Part shown: one piece after another, positions 51,199 through 64,000 of the stretch | Layout: each line of letters opens with the position of its first letter | Numbering within the stretch: the first letter of the stretch is position 1 | DNA from: Opisthocomus hoazin | Lineage: Eukaryota > Chordata > Aves > Opisthocomiformes > Opisthocomidae | NCBI RefSeq assembly: GCF_030867145.1 | Contig: NC_134422.1 | Coordinates: 9,062,531-9,126,530, forward strand | Length of the DNA: 64,000 bases | Direction: 5' to 3' | Notes under the pieces: generated by a model | The model's database searches: none | Told to the model about the DNA's origin: nothing | Seen by the model: the letters and a program-made list of their open reading frames with translations, nothing else | Position numbers and translations under genes: made by a program

Positions 51199-51600
51199 CC
51201 TTTAAAACCCTAACAAATAGTAGTTAATCTTCATTGGTGTCTCTCTAGCAGCATCTGTATTAAAGGTCCCGGCCCAGCACTGGCAATAGCACTGATCTAT
51301 TACTGTTGGCATCTCCAGTGAGGACTGATTAAAGACTTTGGGAAGTGCACTGACTGCCCAAGTAGCACAGGTTGGGCAGGGCAGGAGGAATTAGGGAGAT
51401 TTAAGGGAATATGAGAGGAAAGATGGCAATGTTGCTGCAGGTCCTGGGCTGAAAGCTGTAGTTACTACTTCTGTAACAACTGAGCCATTTGCAAGGAAGT
51501 ATGAACTACAGCTTTCTGTCCAAGCTCCACAGCAAGCTTGCCAACAATTTGTTATCATGTTTTTACCTCATAAAAAAATAAAATTATAATCACTAGCATA

Positions 51601-51715
51601 ATTTTAGGAAGGGGAAAACCCAAACCACTGAAAGGTGAAGGGACTTGCCCAAGTATAATCAGTAATGATAATGAAGGGGAAGAGATAGTATTGTGCCCAC
51701 TCTCAACATTCAAAG
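51601..51715 (-). mobile_element. MIR-like SINE remnant
   Basis: The plus strand contains 'gaaaggtgaagggacttg' followed by 'cccaagtataatcagtaatg' and a purine-rich stretch. This is the signature middle of the MIR reverse complement. Divergent, ends uncertain. It starts about 400 bp beyond the 51142-51198 hairpin. Confidence 0.5.
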
Positions 51716-54700
51716 CATCACATAAAAGATCCAGTCCTTGGTACAGGTCAAATTCAGAAGGAACACTATGGAGTTGACTAAGTCTGTAGAGTCCGTTCAT
51801 TCTTTAGGGTCCATTTTGTGTAGAGTTTACACACAGCAACATTTACCTTGAAACTATTATCCTCTACTGAAAACAAAACTAAGCAAGAAGTACAGTGTTC
51901 TCTAAACATAGCATAGCAAGCTGCCAAATATTGTTATGCGAAACAAGAAGCTTTGTTAAGAGCTTTTTGAAGATACGCTTCAAGGCCAATGCAGACTCTC
52001 AGATTTAAACAGGCTGGTATGCAAGGAGCAATACGCAAAGCCAATATTATGTACTTGTGCCTCTTCATTACACTGCTAGGATGCCTCTGTTGCCAATTTT
52101 GCAAAAAATTTAGCATTGAAGAGCCTTTTTTTTTTTTAAACTTGTGAGAGAAAAAAAATAAGAGAGAAAAATGAAGAATTTATAAAGGGAGACATAATGT
52201 GGCAGTTTTAGAAATCATCTGCAAAGGGAGGAGGCAGATTGGCAGGTATAATGGCAGACCAGAGCCAAAAAGCAGAGACACAGCATTAAAAGAATTGACT
52301 AGGTCTTTTGAGGAATTACTTTGGCAGAGAGTCAATGCGACATTAGTATTATTTCGTAACAGACTCTATGTGTCACCAAACCTTTATATCATCTGAAGAC
52401 CTAGAAGCAAACTAGTGTTTCTTAAAATAATGAAACACTTCTACCACTTAAGTTTTTGGGTGTTTTGAAACTTTTAATCCATGCAAATTTGAAGTTTATT
52501 CATCCACTGTTCACAGAATAGTGGAGATTCCCACAAAATTGTCCTGTCTCAAAGCTTTATCAAGAGCTCTATCCCTTACCCCACCCTCAAGTACAAAAGG
52601 AACAGGCAAGGACAGAAAGAATTTCAACTCAGGCTGACTCCTTTTGCAAGAGCTCAGGTACACCTCATTTACTGGAAATCCATTACACATCTCCTAGTTC
52701 TGAAGGGCTGTTCTTTCCCTTACCATGGCTCTCCATCTGCTCCTGGTAGATCATCACTTTATTTTTCTTCTCTAGGTTAGGCTGCTCCTGATTGCCCCTT
52801 TGCCCCTCAGAAAGGACACTGGCTTAGTCCATAAACATTTCCTTGAGAAAATACTTTGATGGGACTCTTCTTTTACACTGTTCTAGGGACACGTTACTCA
52901 GGAGCTTCTCTTCCTACACTGGAAATTCACTGTGGTCAACACCTTTCTGTATGAGGAGTAATGAATCCAAAATCCAACTTCATTTTTAAGCACTTCTTGC
53001 TTACAAGAATGAGCCACTTCAATTAAACAGCACCAGCTACTTCAGCTAAGACGTGTTTCCATTAACTGGTGGCTGATCATACGCAAATTATGGGAACAAG
53101 TGTCATGTGCAAAAGAGTGACAGATGGACATGTATGAGCTTTTACCTAACAGTGAAGAGGGGAGGTAGAAGTCAGTGTCAGCACTTCTCTCAAAACAGGT
53201 TTTAACAACAAAAGACATCTGTTAAATTACTAACACACTTCCATATATCTTGAAATATTTATACTATGAACTAATGATGTCCTCTCAGTTAGTGAAAAGA
53301 GTCTGTTGTACATTCCTCTGTAAGGAAATACATAAAAAGGCAAAGAGGACTTGCGGAAAGGTATGCCCAAGACCAAAATTCCATTCATTAGTGTTCCTTG
53401 CATCAAACTTCCTCTTCATCTCAGATCACCATATGCCCATGGTCAGAAACTTTTCTTGGGCTATTGCTTGCCTGCAACAACACAGCCACAAAAGCCATCT
53501 GCTTATAAATTGAATTTTTTTTTCCTTCCAACAGGATTAAAAAAATAAATCTTCTGGCAGATGAGCTTCTTTCTGAATGGGAACAGTGTTACAGACAGAC
53601 AGAATGCTCCTCTGTGCTTATGAACCTTCCTTCGCATTGTGTAAATGCACACTTGCAGCATAATCGTGAGTTTTCCATCATCATTAGCAGCATGATCCTA
53701 GTAGTTAAATCCAAGAAACCTAGTAAATGACACAACACTGGAAGGTTCCCACAAAGAAGAGCCTATTTAGATAATTAAGGAATCTTTATGGTATGAACAT
53801 CTTCATTTTGCAGCAAATTGTAACACAGTAGATAACACTACTGAAAAACGTCCTGAAAGCTTGCAAATCCACAAACTCAAACTGGGTTTTGTTTCACATA
53901 AGCTTGCAGTAGGGGTTGGAAGCAGAGAGGTAAAAATGAGGGAAAGAAAGGAAGAAGAGTTCACATTAAGGTAATAAACCATCTTCTCTTTGGAAACCTT
54001 AAGCTTTGTCAATTTTATTAAAATCAATATAAATGGGATATACTTGGGTTGCAGATGTAAACAAAACCCAAGAATGTCTCCCACACAGGTACCACTTATA
54101 GAAGAAGAAAAAAGTTTGAAAATAGGGTTTAAATCATCTTTCTCAGAAGCTTTAAACCTCACCTACTAGTAAATGACATTGAGCTTCTGGCTAGAGGCAG
54201 TTTCATGGGGGAAATCCATCTCCTAAAACTGAAGAGTATACAGAGTAGAATATGTCAACAAATGATGTCCTAGAGATTGAAAGCAATCTAGATAGCCTGC
54301 ACTAGCTTGTCCCACCACATACAGAGAAGTGCCAGGTGTCAAGGTATCATAGAAAATAGTTTAGATCTTACTAGCCAAATGGAATAAAAATACATTGATT
54401 CATGTTTTAGGTAAGGAACCCCCGCCACCTCAAACCTGAGCAACAAACAAACAAAAACCCCACAAAGCAACTTCTCACCTCAGTCATTTACCCAGTAGCT
54501 CCCCTGCTCTCGGGGCTGGTGAACGATGGCAAACCATTGCCAGCTCCCAGCATTCCTCATGGGCCTCCACACATCTTTATCAAAGCTTCCACTGAAAAGC
54601 CCACCACATATGGTTCTGTGGCCACTTGCCCCGGCCATTCATGCAGCCAGTTGTCCACTCAACACAATTCATGAAATACTGATACTGCCTCAGAAAGTGA

Positions 54701-54836
54701 TAAATTTTAGGTTCTGTTTTAAGCAGAGAACCTGTAAAAAATGGAAAGTTATCCTGCATTTTATGTATTTTTATGACTTACAATGGAGGGAACCCACGAT
54801 GACTGGGATTCTAGCCACCAGTTAGGACACACATAC

Positions 54837-54860
54837 AAAAAAAAAAAAAAAAAAAAAAAA
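54837..54860 (+). repeat. Poly(A) tract, 24 bases
   Basis: An uninterrupted run of 24 A. The DNA just upstream (54526-54836) has an open frame but no recognisable domain, and no target-site duplication was evident, so I do not call a processed retrocopy. Confidence 0.95.
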
Positions 54861-57819
54861 GACCAGGCATGTTGTTGCCTTTGCACAATAAGTAAACAGA
54901 TTTTTTTTTAAGCCAACTTGCTTCACATTCTTGAGTTGCAGAATTCCTGTTCCTTGCAAGGGAACAGATGACATGAACTCCATGTTAATTAGTTAAATAA
55001 CATTCCATCAAAACTGTAAGTACTGAAGTGCACTACAGCCTTGACAAAGAAATTTTGCTACATTAAATGTCTCTCAAAGTTCTTTGCCAAGTAAGAGAAC
55101 AAAATACTTTCCACATCGCAAAAAAGGGGGCACATATGATACCTGTCATTTGGTGCCAAGAATAAATAGTTGCACAAGTGACAATTTCAGTGGATTTTTA
55201 TAAACCCCTTTTAGAGTAGCAATATTTTTCAAAGCAGTTAAGCAAGCAGGTTTTTTTTACCAAAATTTATTAGTCTACAGTAAAAAAAAGTCACAGGCCT
55301 ATTATTCTTCAATTTTAATACTTCTGGTTGGTCCTGCAACATTCACAAGACAGTGCAGTCCCTGTAAGAACACCTTCCATGAAATAACTGTTTTGATTGC
55401 ATCGCCCTCACTCATTACAGATTTTCATTTCAGACATTAGGACACAGCAGTGGCAGGTAAACCCATGGCTTCCCAGGGGGATTTGTGAGAGTGAAGATGC
55501 CTGGGACAGGAATCCTCCTTGCATTACACTGCCTCAAATCCTTAGCTAAATGACGTTTATTTCACACACACATGTGCTTCTCCACACTGTGGTTTGTTTG
55601 GCATGATGTTTTTAATCCCCATGATTACAATTTTTGTAAGAAACTGTGGTCTAAAACTTAAGATTCATCTATTTGGTACCTGCATTGTCAGTAACATCAT
55701 CTTGCATTTTTGCATACTTTAGATATGGCACAGCAAGTATCCCCTTGTTTTAGTTTAAAAATCTGCTTCTTGCTACAGCTGTGCAGCAACATTGATTATA
55801 TCAGTAAACAGAATTCAGCTGTAGGTAATCCAGAAAACTCAGAAAAGCCTATGGCAGGAAAACACTTTTTTAAATTTTTCTATTAAGTGTTTAGGTAAAT
55901 AAATGCCTACCATCCCCAAGAGATTTTTAATTATTAAACACACTGAAAGTTCAGCTGCACGAAGGAAGGTCAGCATCTAGTCCTGCTTAACTCCAAGAAC
56001 GATAAACAGAGAAGTTCATTGTCTTCTTACGGTTTATATAATTCCTTCTACCGAGTTCAGGAATGCGATAGCTAGATGGATACTACAGTAGCTCCCCCTG
56101 CTGATGTCAGAGTCATCTTGTATCTTTTATAATTCATGCATTAGCAAATAAAAATCACTTGCAGCCATGAAAATGGAAAATTGGTATTTTACTTCTTAAA
56201 TTAACAGACCACTCTGAGACCAAATTATAACTTTTTGACATCCTAGCTGACTTCAGATGAAGTGAGACATCCCGATGCTCACTTTTAGGGGTGAAAGAGG
56301 GGGATGAAGTGGGTCAGTCCAAGACTTTTTCACCACTACGCAATTCTCCCGAGGCAGCCCATTCATTTTTTCTTAACTGATGGTATAAAAATATATTAAG
56401 CATTAGCCCCAACCCCAAATACTAATTCCTGTTGAGAAAATAAGATTTATAATCTTTATTGTTTACTTATATATAATAAATATAATACAGAACAAAACAT
56501 CACACCCATTGATTGTATTACACAGGCTGTTCATCAGAATACATTACATTTTCTTTTCATTAGCCCTTTTATAGGGTTTTGGTATTGGATATTAAGAATT
56601 TCAATTTATTAACCTATCAACACAAGAACAATCTTCCAATTTGCACCTTTAAGCATGTTTCAAATATTCATATACACTCATTTTGTTAAAAATATACAAG
56701 CACTGTTCAGTATTTGCAATATAGGCCTTTAATTTCCATTCATTAGATCTCTATTAATATAGAGAATTTAAAAATAATTAATAGCTTAAATCTCATTTTA
56801 ATTAAAAATACTTCTTCTATATTTCTCATTTAACTGATACCCACCCCATACCCCCCAAATGAAGTGACAGGGCAAAGACACGCCAGGCAAAAACAAATGT
56901 TCACTTTTAAAAAACAAAGGGTAAAAGATCTGGTCCTTGCCTCACCTGTGTAATTCTGGAATAATGGAGACACCAATTTGATAAAAAGAGGGAGGGAAGA
57001 AACTAGAAGCCAGGGTTTCTGAAGAGACATGCATCTTCATTTCAGATTTACTACTGCCATCCTGCTGTTTTCTTGGCTTAAAAATCACTGCATCAAGCCA
57101 CGATTATATGTTTTTCTCCACATGAATATACTTATCATTAAATTGAAATTAGATAAAAATGCTACATCTCTTTTTTATCAAAAATAGATCAAGGTTTAAC
57201 ACACTCTGAAATCAGGTATTTAAGTGCAAATGCAATACGCATCAGCAATTCAGGTTCTGGTCTCACTAAGGAAAATGGTGAAAAGATTTATGCATAAAGA
57301 TGTTTGATAGAGGATATCTACCTGGAACTAGCTGTTCTCAGAACATCTGAATTATCAGCAAACTGTACAGACTTCACACAAACAAAAGTTTTCTTCAGCT
57401 GAAAGTTCTTCAGTTAAAGCAGCTTCTGCTTTAAAAGTGTTATTCAGAATTCACTGAAACTTAATACGAAGTGTAATGCCAAAGAGACCATCAAAGCTGC
57501 TACCGGTTTTGTGCATCTTTTAATGCACCAAAGCTTTAGGAGTTTCACAAATCAATCTGTATAAGCAACTAAGAAACGATTTCATAAACAGTTTTGTTTT
57601 ACTAATACCCACTCCAAAGAGAACTTATGCAAATTAGCTGTACAATGCTGAAGTTGTATCGCATACTTATTATACTTCTCTAATTCTGTTCAGATAATGT
57701 CAACTTGAACAACTGGCTAAGCTTTCAATATAGCTTTGTGTAAACAGCCTCTCCTGATTTTCAACTGATAGAGCACTCATTTGTAATGGGATTATATGTG
57801 GGACTTTGAAACACTTCAC

Positions 57820-57866
57820 AAAAAAACCCAAAACAAAACCACAACCAAACCCTAAAACCCCCAAAA
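57820..57866 (+). repeat. A/C-rich low-complexity segment
   Basis: About 47 bp composed nearly only of A and C with irregular 'accc' and 'aaac' units. No strict period. Confidence 0.7.
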
Positions 57867-58902
57867 TACAGAGAAGAAACTCTTCAGCGTGTACTCCTAT
57901 TTTCCATGATTTTTTTAAACACAGGGCTTAATTTAAGCATTCAGCTTCAATATGAAATTATTATTTAAAATATCTACATTCTATATTAAATCAAGATCAG
58001 AGAGATCACTCCAGTCCACTACTGGCTAAGCACTTCCTGTATGTTGTGCTATGTAGGAAATTACCCTGATGATTTTACAGCTGATCCCATATGTTGCCCA
58101 GTAAGATTCTTTATTTTTAATTAATAGTTTTGGTTTAATTTTTTTTAAAGGGTTTTGTTGGGGTTTTTTTTCTTTTTCAGTAGGAAAGGGATACTGTTTG
58201 GGTGGAAACCCCTTGCTAGTTCCCTAGCTAGAGGAAAAAGGAGAAGAGTCTAAAAACATTTTAAAAATTACTCATTCTGGTAGAGGAACTAGTTTAATTG
58301 GCATGCAAAAGGTCAGATTCAGGTAGAAGAGAAGCACCACCCACAACACAGACAAGGAAGAAAAGACTTGTGAGCTGGCAACATCAGTAATATATTGAAG
58401 GGTATCTCTAATGAAAACACCGTAATTTGCATACTATAAAATTAGTTCTATGCTAAATGGCTACTTCCCCTCAGCTTGGTAAATGTGTTTTTTTGTTTGG
58501 TTACTTTTTAAACAAACAAAAAACTGTGGAAAAACTTCAGGAACATATGTGAAGAACTACAGAAGCATCCCTGAACTATTATTTCTGAGGCCATTCCAGT
58601 ATCCACTCATATTTCTTCTGTGGAACACATACAAAATCTGTGCACCTTCCCTGACAAAACAGTCAAAAGTTCATAAAAAAATAAAATGAACATTGGAAGC
58701 AACTTTATAAACTGAGATGCAGCTAAAGAACTCTGCATTCGTATAACTAAACAGCTGCTTTCTACAAAAATCTTCAGAAAAGTCTTTTTTAAGCTTTTAG
58801 AGAAGCAGGAAGTGAAAACCAGCTGAAATTCTGGATGCATTCCACATCATGGAAGGCATTCCAGAAAAAGTCTGGTTACCTACCAATACCAGATGCAATG
58901 AG

Positions 58903-58929
58903 GAGGAGAGTTAACTTAGAGGAGAGTTA
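58903..58929 (+). repeat. Small tandem duplication
   Basis: gaggagagtta occurs at 58903-58913 and 58919-58929, spaced 16 bp apart. Confidence 0.85.
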
Positions 58930-61900
58930 GAACACAGATAACTAAGTAGAGTCATTTCCGTGCTATATTTATGTTTTATGTTAGATTTCTAACAATATAG
59001 AGAACTAGGACAGTCAAAATACAGTTACAGTCACTTTACCTAGAGAGGAAATGCCCTCTTGCATTCTTCGCAAAGTGAATGGAAATGGAAATCTCAGATC
59101 AGAGATCAAGAGGAAGCTGATCCTCAGGGCTATGACGACTACGATCACACATTCTCACTATCGACAACAAGTTCTCCTAGAAGTATATAACTAAGTGAAG
59201 TGGTTAACATTTCTTACACTGCTGATTTTAAACACAAGTCATGTACCAAGACAAATTCACCTTCTAAGTAATTAAGGTGCATGCTGGCTATAGGGAAATA
59301 TTTTTTGCCATCAGTTACATTAGTATGTTTACCATTTTCACCGGCACTAAAATCCCTCAAATTTATAATACTGAAGCCTTCAAGCAAAACACTCCAAATG
59401 TATGCTGCAGACAGAAATGCTGCAAAGGCATGAAGGTCAGCCTGACTGCGGAGTTTCTTTTCAATGAAAGTTTTACCTTATTAATGCTGTCTATGACTCT
59501 GGTGGGCTTTGGATCAAGTCCCAGTCTAGCCAAAGTAACTTCACTAGAAAAACAAACAGAAATCCTCAGAGTTAACAGACTTTGTAAAAATTTAATGATA
59601 GAAATTAATATATTTATGCTTGAAGATTTATACTGGTACTCTACCCCAGAATCAGATTATGCATTACTACAGCACTGCCTAACCCTGGAAGTTCATGTCA
59701 CTGTCATGCCATAAGCGCAGCTTCAAAATCAGCAGTGCAACTATTCATTTATGTCGCATAGTACAACAAAGCAGAAAACCACACACAAATTGCAGCATCA
59801 GTTTTAAATGGATGTTTCTCCACATAGTAACAAAGTGTTGGGCAGAGTGTATTTTATTGACACCTTTAAACGTTGCTAACATCCTCATCATGATTTACCT
59901 GATAAGCCTAAGGAAGTTTAACATCAAACTTGGGTGACGTGAAATGTCTGAGCGAAATCTGAAAATGCTTATAACAATTTTAAAAGCAGGAATTAGTTAT
60001 CAGCTCTCACAACGCATGGTATCATCCATATTTCCCTGAGAAATCATGCCATGCAATAACCATGTAAAATAAAATACAGCATTAATGCAATCCTGGATTA
60101 GACAGAAAAAAAAAATCATGCATAACAACTGTTTATGAAACAACACTTAAATGCTACTGCAGTTATAGCTATTAAATTGCAGACACTACATATGACAGTC
60201 ATAACAGAAATACTAACTCAAAACTTACCCCAAATAAAGAAAACTGATTAAAAGTACCATCCTATAGTTAGCCATATACTCAACATTGTGATAGTAACAT
60301 TAGTTTGTTTCTTGATTTTTGAGTATGCTGCTTATCTTCACTTACACACATACAAACACTCTGCCTTACTAAGGCCTATTTTCGTGTGAAATTTGAAAGT
60401 ATGTCCATAAACACACCCTACGTCTAAAATTTCACTGGTTTTCCCCATCCTCCGATAGCTTCATTTAGCTCAGGAACTTAAATTTCCCTAAGATAGGAAG
60501 ATTTTTTAGTAGGGAATAGGAATTATAACATTCAACACAAAGAGCGACAGAACCAAGAATTACAGAGAAATCATTTTACCACCTTATTCATAGCAATCAT
60601 AGTTGTGAATAGCAGTACCTAGGCACAACAGGGATCATGAAAGAGAATGACAATTACAACAGCACACACCAAGAAAAGTAATTTGCAGGCTCTCCTATTT
60701 TTGCTAGTACATTACAAGGAGGTAAGCAAGGCACATACCAGCATACCGGGTCAAGTATCACATGCAGCATGCTTTGTCATTTGACAAATACCACTGCTTA
60801 ACACCGTATTTCTGCAAAATACTTTAGCGTTTGCAACACCACAGCGAGACAACCAGGCAGTGCCTTAGCCTCCGGGCTTCCGAGTTCCTGTCTGCAGGCC
60901 ACTCTCATTCAACGACGTGACAAGCCAAATTGGTCATATACCGCAGCCCCCACCCCTCTACATGGGTTTCCACAGGCAAAAAGCCAACAAGCAAGATCCA
61001 GTGCATACTGGGTGACAGAAACATCGGGCCCTCAGTGTCTTCCGTGGCCTGCAGGTGCCCCACACTATCTAAGTAACTGTTGAGTACTGATCTCGCATGT
61101 ATTTCCATCCTTTGCTGAATTAGTGTTACATCTACAGCAGCCCCTTGTAGTGCACACATTTTTGGCACAACTGAAACCTAACAGAAAGTAGACAGAAAAA
61201 CCAAAATCCTTCTTTCTCTTTGTTCTGGAGCGCAGCACCCAGTACATCAAACTATGCAAGATTCGTCAAAACCCTAAGAGCAAAGGCATGCTACATGGCA
61301 TTTGGCAAATTACCATCATTTCTTCTATATGTAAAAACCAAAGAGCTCCAAAACCTCAATCACACACAGAAGAAATTGTTGGTTGTCACACAGGATTACA
61401 GGAATTACTTCAACTGTTTGACAGAGCAACGCATGTAGTATTCATTTTCCATTTTGTAGGCATGGGAAATCACTGTTCATTCACATTCACAGAAATGCTT
61501 GAGATAAAAATTCAGCATTTTTTTTAAAGTGTATGTGCTTCCTACAAGAACTAAGTCAGAATAAAGACATTCCCAAATTGAAACAGTAAGAGCAATGACA
61601 ATTTATGCTAGCACACAGAGGTAAAGCATTTACAAGAGCTCCTTCACATTCCAGTTGTGTCACGAGGAAGAAAAACCCAGCATGTCTCCATTACGTCAGA
61701 GGTACCTGAGAATCTGAAATCAAAGCTAAATCTCTTGTGCATTTACCAAGCACCCATTTGAGAGCTACTCAATTTACATTTCAAATTAGACATTATATTT
61801 ATAAAATATTACTGTACTAAAAATCACAAGATTTTATAGAAAAAACCTCATCACATTCTATTAAATGCAGGAACAATGTTACGTGTCATAGCTTCCGTAA

Positions 61901-62355
61901 TTAAAACTGTAACACATTTCTTGTAACCACAGGGGCACCACTGTTTAAAAATCCTTTCAGGACTGACAGTTTGCTTTGTTTCTCATTCTTTAAAGAACTG
62001 TAATTTAATGCAAAAAGACTGCTCAAGCTACCTAGTGCCATGAGATTAAAATATTTAGTATCCTAAAAAAAAAATTTAAAAATCAAAAATTAATACATTT
62101 TTGTTAGACACAAAACCAAACATAGTGGGAAGGCCCTAAATTTGAGTTTACTGAACAAAAACATTCAACATTCCCGGGATCAGAAACAGAAGATATTCTC
62201 CTAGTACTGATTTTCTTAACCTCTCAAACTAATGAATAATGCAAGTTAGAAGTCATATACATGGCTGACTATGATGATCTTTCACTTTAAGTGATGAACA
62301 TAAGGACAAATATGAATAGCAATTGCCCATTATACATTACAGCTCCAATTCACAT

Positions 62356-62385
62356 AATCACAGAATGGTAGGGGTTGGAAGGGAC
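62356..62385 (-). mobile_element. CR1 3'-end stub, 30 bp
   Basis: Thirty bases (from 'aatcacagaatgg' to 'ggttggaagggac') are identical to 50012-50041, the 3' terminus of the 50-kb CR1 copy. Outside these 30 bases the two loci differ completely. This is either an extremely 5'-truncated CR1 insertion or the remnant of a deleted longer copy. Identity over the whole 30 bp argues against chance. Confidence 0.8.
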
Positions 62386-64000
62386 AATTTCAAAAGACAG
62401 TATTAGAATATTTTGCTAAAAATACTGCAATTGCCCATCCACAGGTAAACTCGGTTTCCCCAGGCTCAGTTTGCTGATGCCACAAGTCCCAACTGATTTA
62501 AATTTTTAGTTAATGCCTGGTATTATATATTAGGTATGATCTCATTGGAACATATCATTAATTGAAAACAGACATTAGCTTTTTATTGCCAGTAGACCTT
62601 AACATTACTTCTTGGAACAAAGTTAAAGCTAACATTCTCCAATTTTTCATGATTTAGAAAAAAAAAAATCCTTAAAAAAAACACCCAAAAAACTAAGGAA
62701 ACTCCACTTATCAAAAAATCCCTCAAAATTCTACTATAGTCAAATGTAAAATTAGTTCTACATACTGCATTTTCAAGCCCTCTACTTGTGGGGTTTGGGA
62801 ACTGAAATGTGAAGTTTCTCAAAATGCCTATATGACTTTAATAAACTTTTTTGTTTGTTCTGGGTTTGCAGTTTTGTTATGGTGGTAGGTTTTTTGCTTT
62901 TTTTCATTCCTATTTCAGATGTCCAAAGAAGGACTTACTATCTCATCTTAGAGATGCCTCAGATCGCTGAAACCTCTAGTGTAATCCTATATTAAAACTG
63001 GAAGGAAAAATTTGATAAAAGTGCAATATTTGACGAGAACAACCCCCAGGTTCTTTTTTTTTTTTTTCCTTCTTCCTTCTCATCTTACAGCTTTTTATAT
63101 CAAATTCTAGCTGCTGGCCAATCAAGTCTTCTAAATGTATAGCTAAGCATGTTGCTCTCCTGCATTCCCTCTCATCTAGTAGTTGTATCACCAGACCACC
63201 AAAATTTCTTTTGGAATGATCATTACTGAGTGTCAAAACATGACAAGGCATTTGTGTTACGTCATCCTTCTGTATTTGTGTGGAAGGCTTGCAGAAGTAC
63301 CCTAATTATTAATAGTCTTGTTCTGTGGGAAAGAATACTGTTGGCTGAAAAGCCATTCTACATTCATTATAAAAAAATAAAATCCACCAAATGCCAAAAC
63401 CAACTTAACAGAAGTTTCTTACAGGCCAGACGTTGGAAAATAGTACTGACTGATTTCAAATATTCCTGAACATAATTATTCATAACTTTTCAGAATCAAA
63501 TAGGACAGAAGCACTACAGGGGAAGGAAGATACACGTTATACGGAAAATGATCATTTTGAGAATAAATTTATTAATGCCACTGGCGGGGGCAGGAAAATC
63601 AATGCAAACACCTTTATCTTTCAGATTGTTTACCAGATTACCGTAGTGCCAACCCACTGATTGAAAACTTTGACAATTAATTTGATTTCTTTCATAACTT
63701 GGCAGCTACACATGTGAAAATTTTCAAATTTAGTTTTCCATTTAAATAATTGGGAATAAGAATGGGTTACAGAATCAGTCTTTTTAAAAACAAACATTGA
63801 TTTTAAGAACTTACACCCAAATATACTGCAATTAGAAATATTTTACCATTCACTAAAATTTTAGACATTCCAGATTGTTAGGTAACAAGAGATTTTTAAA
63901 CATCGGCCCCATTGCCATTACAAGGCTTCTCAAAATGGCGTTAGACAATATATATGTAGTGTTCCAGGACCGTACAAAGATCCTGCCTCAATAATCACAA
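62386..64000. other. Intergenic DNA to the window edge, no gene recognised
   Basis: AT-rich sequence with A- and T-rich runs. Reading frames are short and without recognisable domains. Confidence 0.5.
63054..63067 (+). repeat. Poly(T) tract
   Basis: A run of 14 T. A related A-rich low-complexity stretch lies at about 62656-62695. Confidence 0.85.

Larger units (their letters stand above)
51716..62355. other. Intergenic DNA, no gene recognised
   Basis: Strongly AT-rich, especially 56400-57000. It carries only the homopolymers and low-complexity segments listed. The 145-codon frame at 59277-59714 starts at GTG and shows no family resemblance. Confidence 0.5.

Noticed and set aside
54526..54860. 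Processed retrocopy ending in the 24-base poly(A)
   Set aside because: No homology to a gene, no polyadenylation signal at the right place, and no flanking target duplication seen.
59277..59714. 145-codon plus-strand frame
   Set aside because: GTG start, no family resemblance, no splice context; plausible by chance in AT-rich DNA.
1..64000. CRISPR array, prokaryotic defence or biosynthetic system, tRNA or rRNA
   Set aside because: No regularly spaced repeats, operonic gene packing or RNA gene signatures; all features are those of bird nuclear DNA.

Overview
This window is vertebrate nuclear DNA, almost certainly from a bird. It is AT-leaning, gene-poor and rich in simple repeats. It carries 5'-truncated CR1 LINE copies of the avian kind, with 3' ends of the form 'aatggtaggggttggaaggg'. 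It contains one confidently recognised protein-coding unit: the first coding exon of GPR39, the zinc-sensing class A receptor of the ghrelin/motilin/neurotensin receptor family, on the minus strand (25328 to 24461). The exon ends at a clear 5' splice site. The last two transmembrane segments and the C-tail must lie on a second coding exon beyond the left edge of the window. No prokaryotic-style system, CRISPR array, rRNA or tRNA was seen.

Layout. 1-24460 is read as the start of the long GPR39 intron 1. It holds a CR1 copy (4277-5328) with a recognisable but frameshifted reverse-transcriptase remnant, two weak MIR-like SINE remnants, and simple repeats. 24327-25337 holds the coding exon, its readthrough extension and a strong 3' splice site 9 nt before the ATG. 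25338-25800 is the proximal 5' region, with a predicted 217-nt intron in the 5'UTR and a near-consensus HNF1 site. 25800-64000 is the upstream intergenic side. It contains a GC/CpG-rich patch (about 45.4-47.0 kb), one open-frame interval with good splice sites (48893-49049, minus), a compact G-quadruplex motif beside it, a second CR1 copy (50012-50317) joined to an AT-rich repeat, a 30-bp CR1 3' stub at 62.36 kb, and two further MIR-like remnants.

How it works together. The sequence supports one transcription unit running right to left. A promoter region with an HNF1-type element leads into a possible noncoding 5' exon with a short intron. That is followed by the coding exon for TM1-TM5, where splicing either joins a distant exon 2 (full 7TM receptor) or fails, giving a 333-residue truncated form resembling the known GPR39-1b. 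Nearly all other open frames are in unconserved-looking DNA, many begin at GTG/TTG, and I do not call them genes. I found no credible undescribed multi-gene system. The points most worth a second look are the 5'UTR intron, the HNF1 site, the intron-retention isoform, the orphan exon with its neighbouring G4, and two long perfect inverted repeats.
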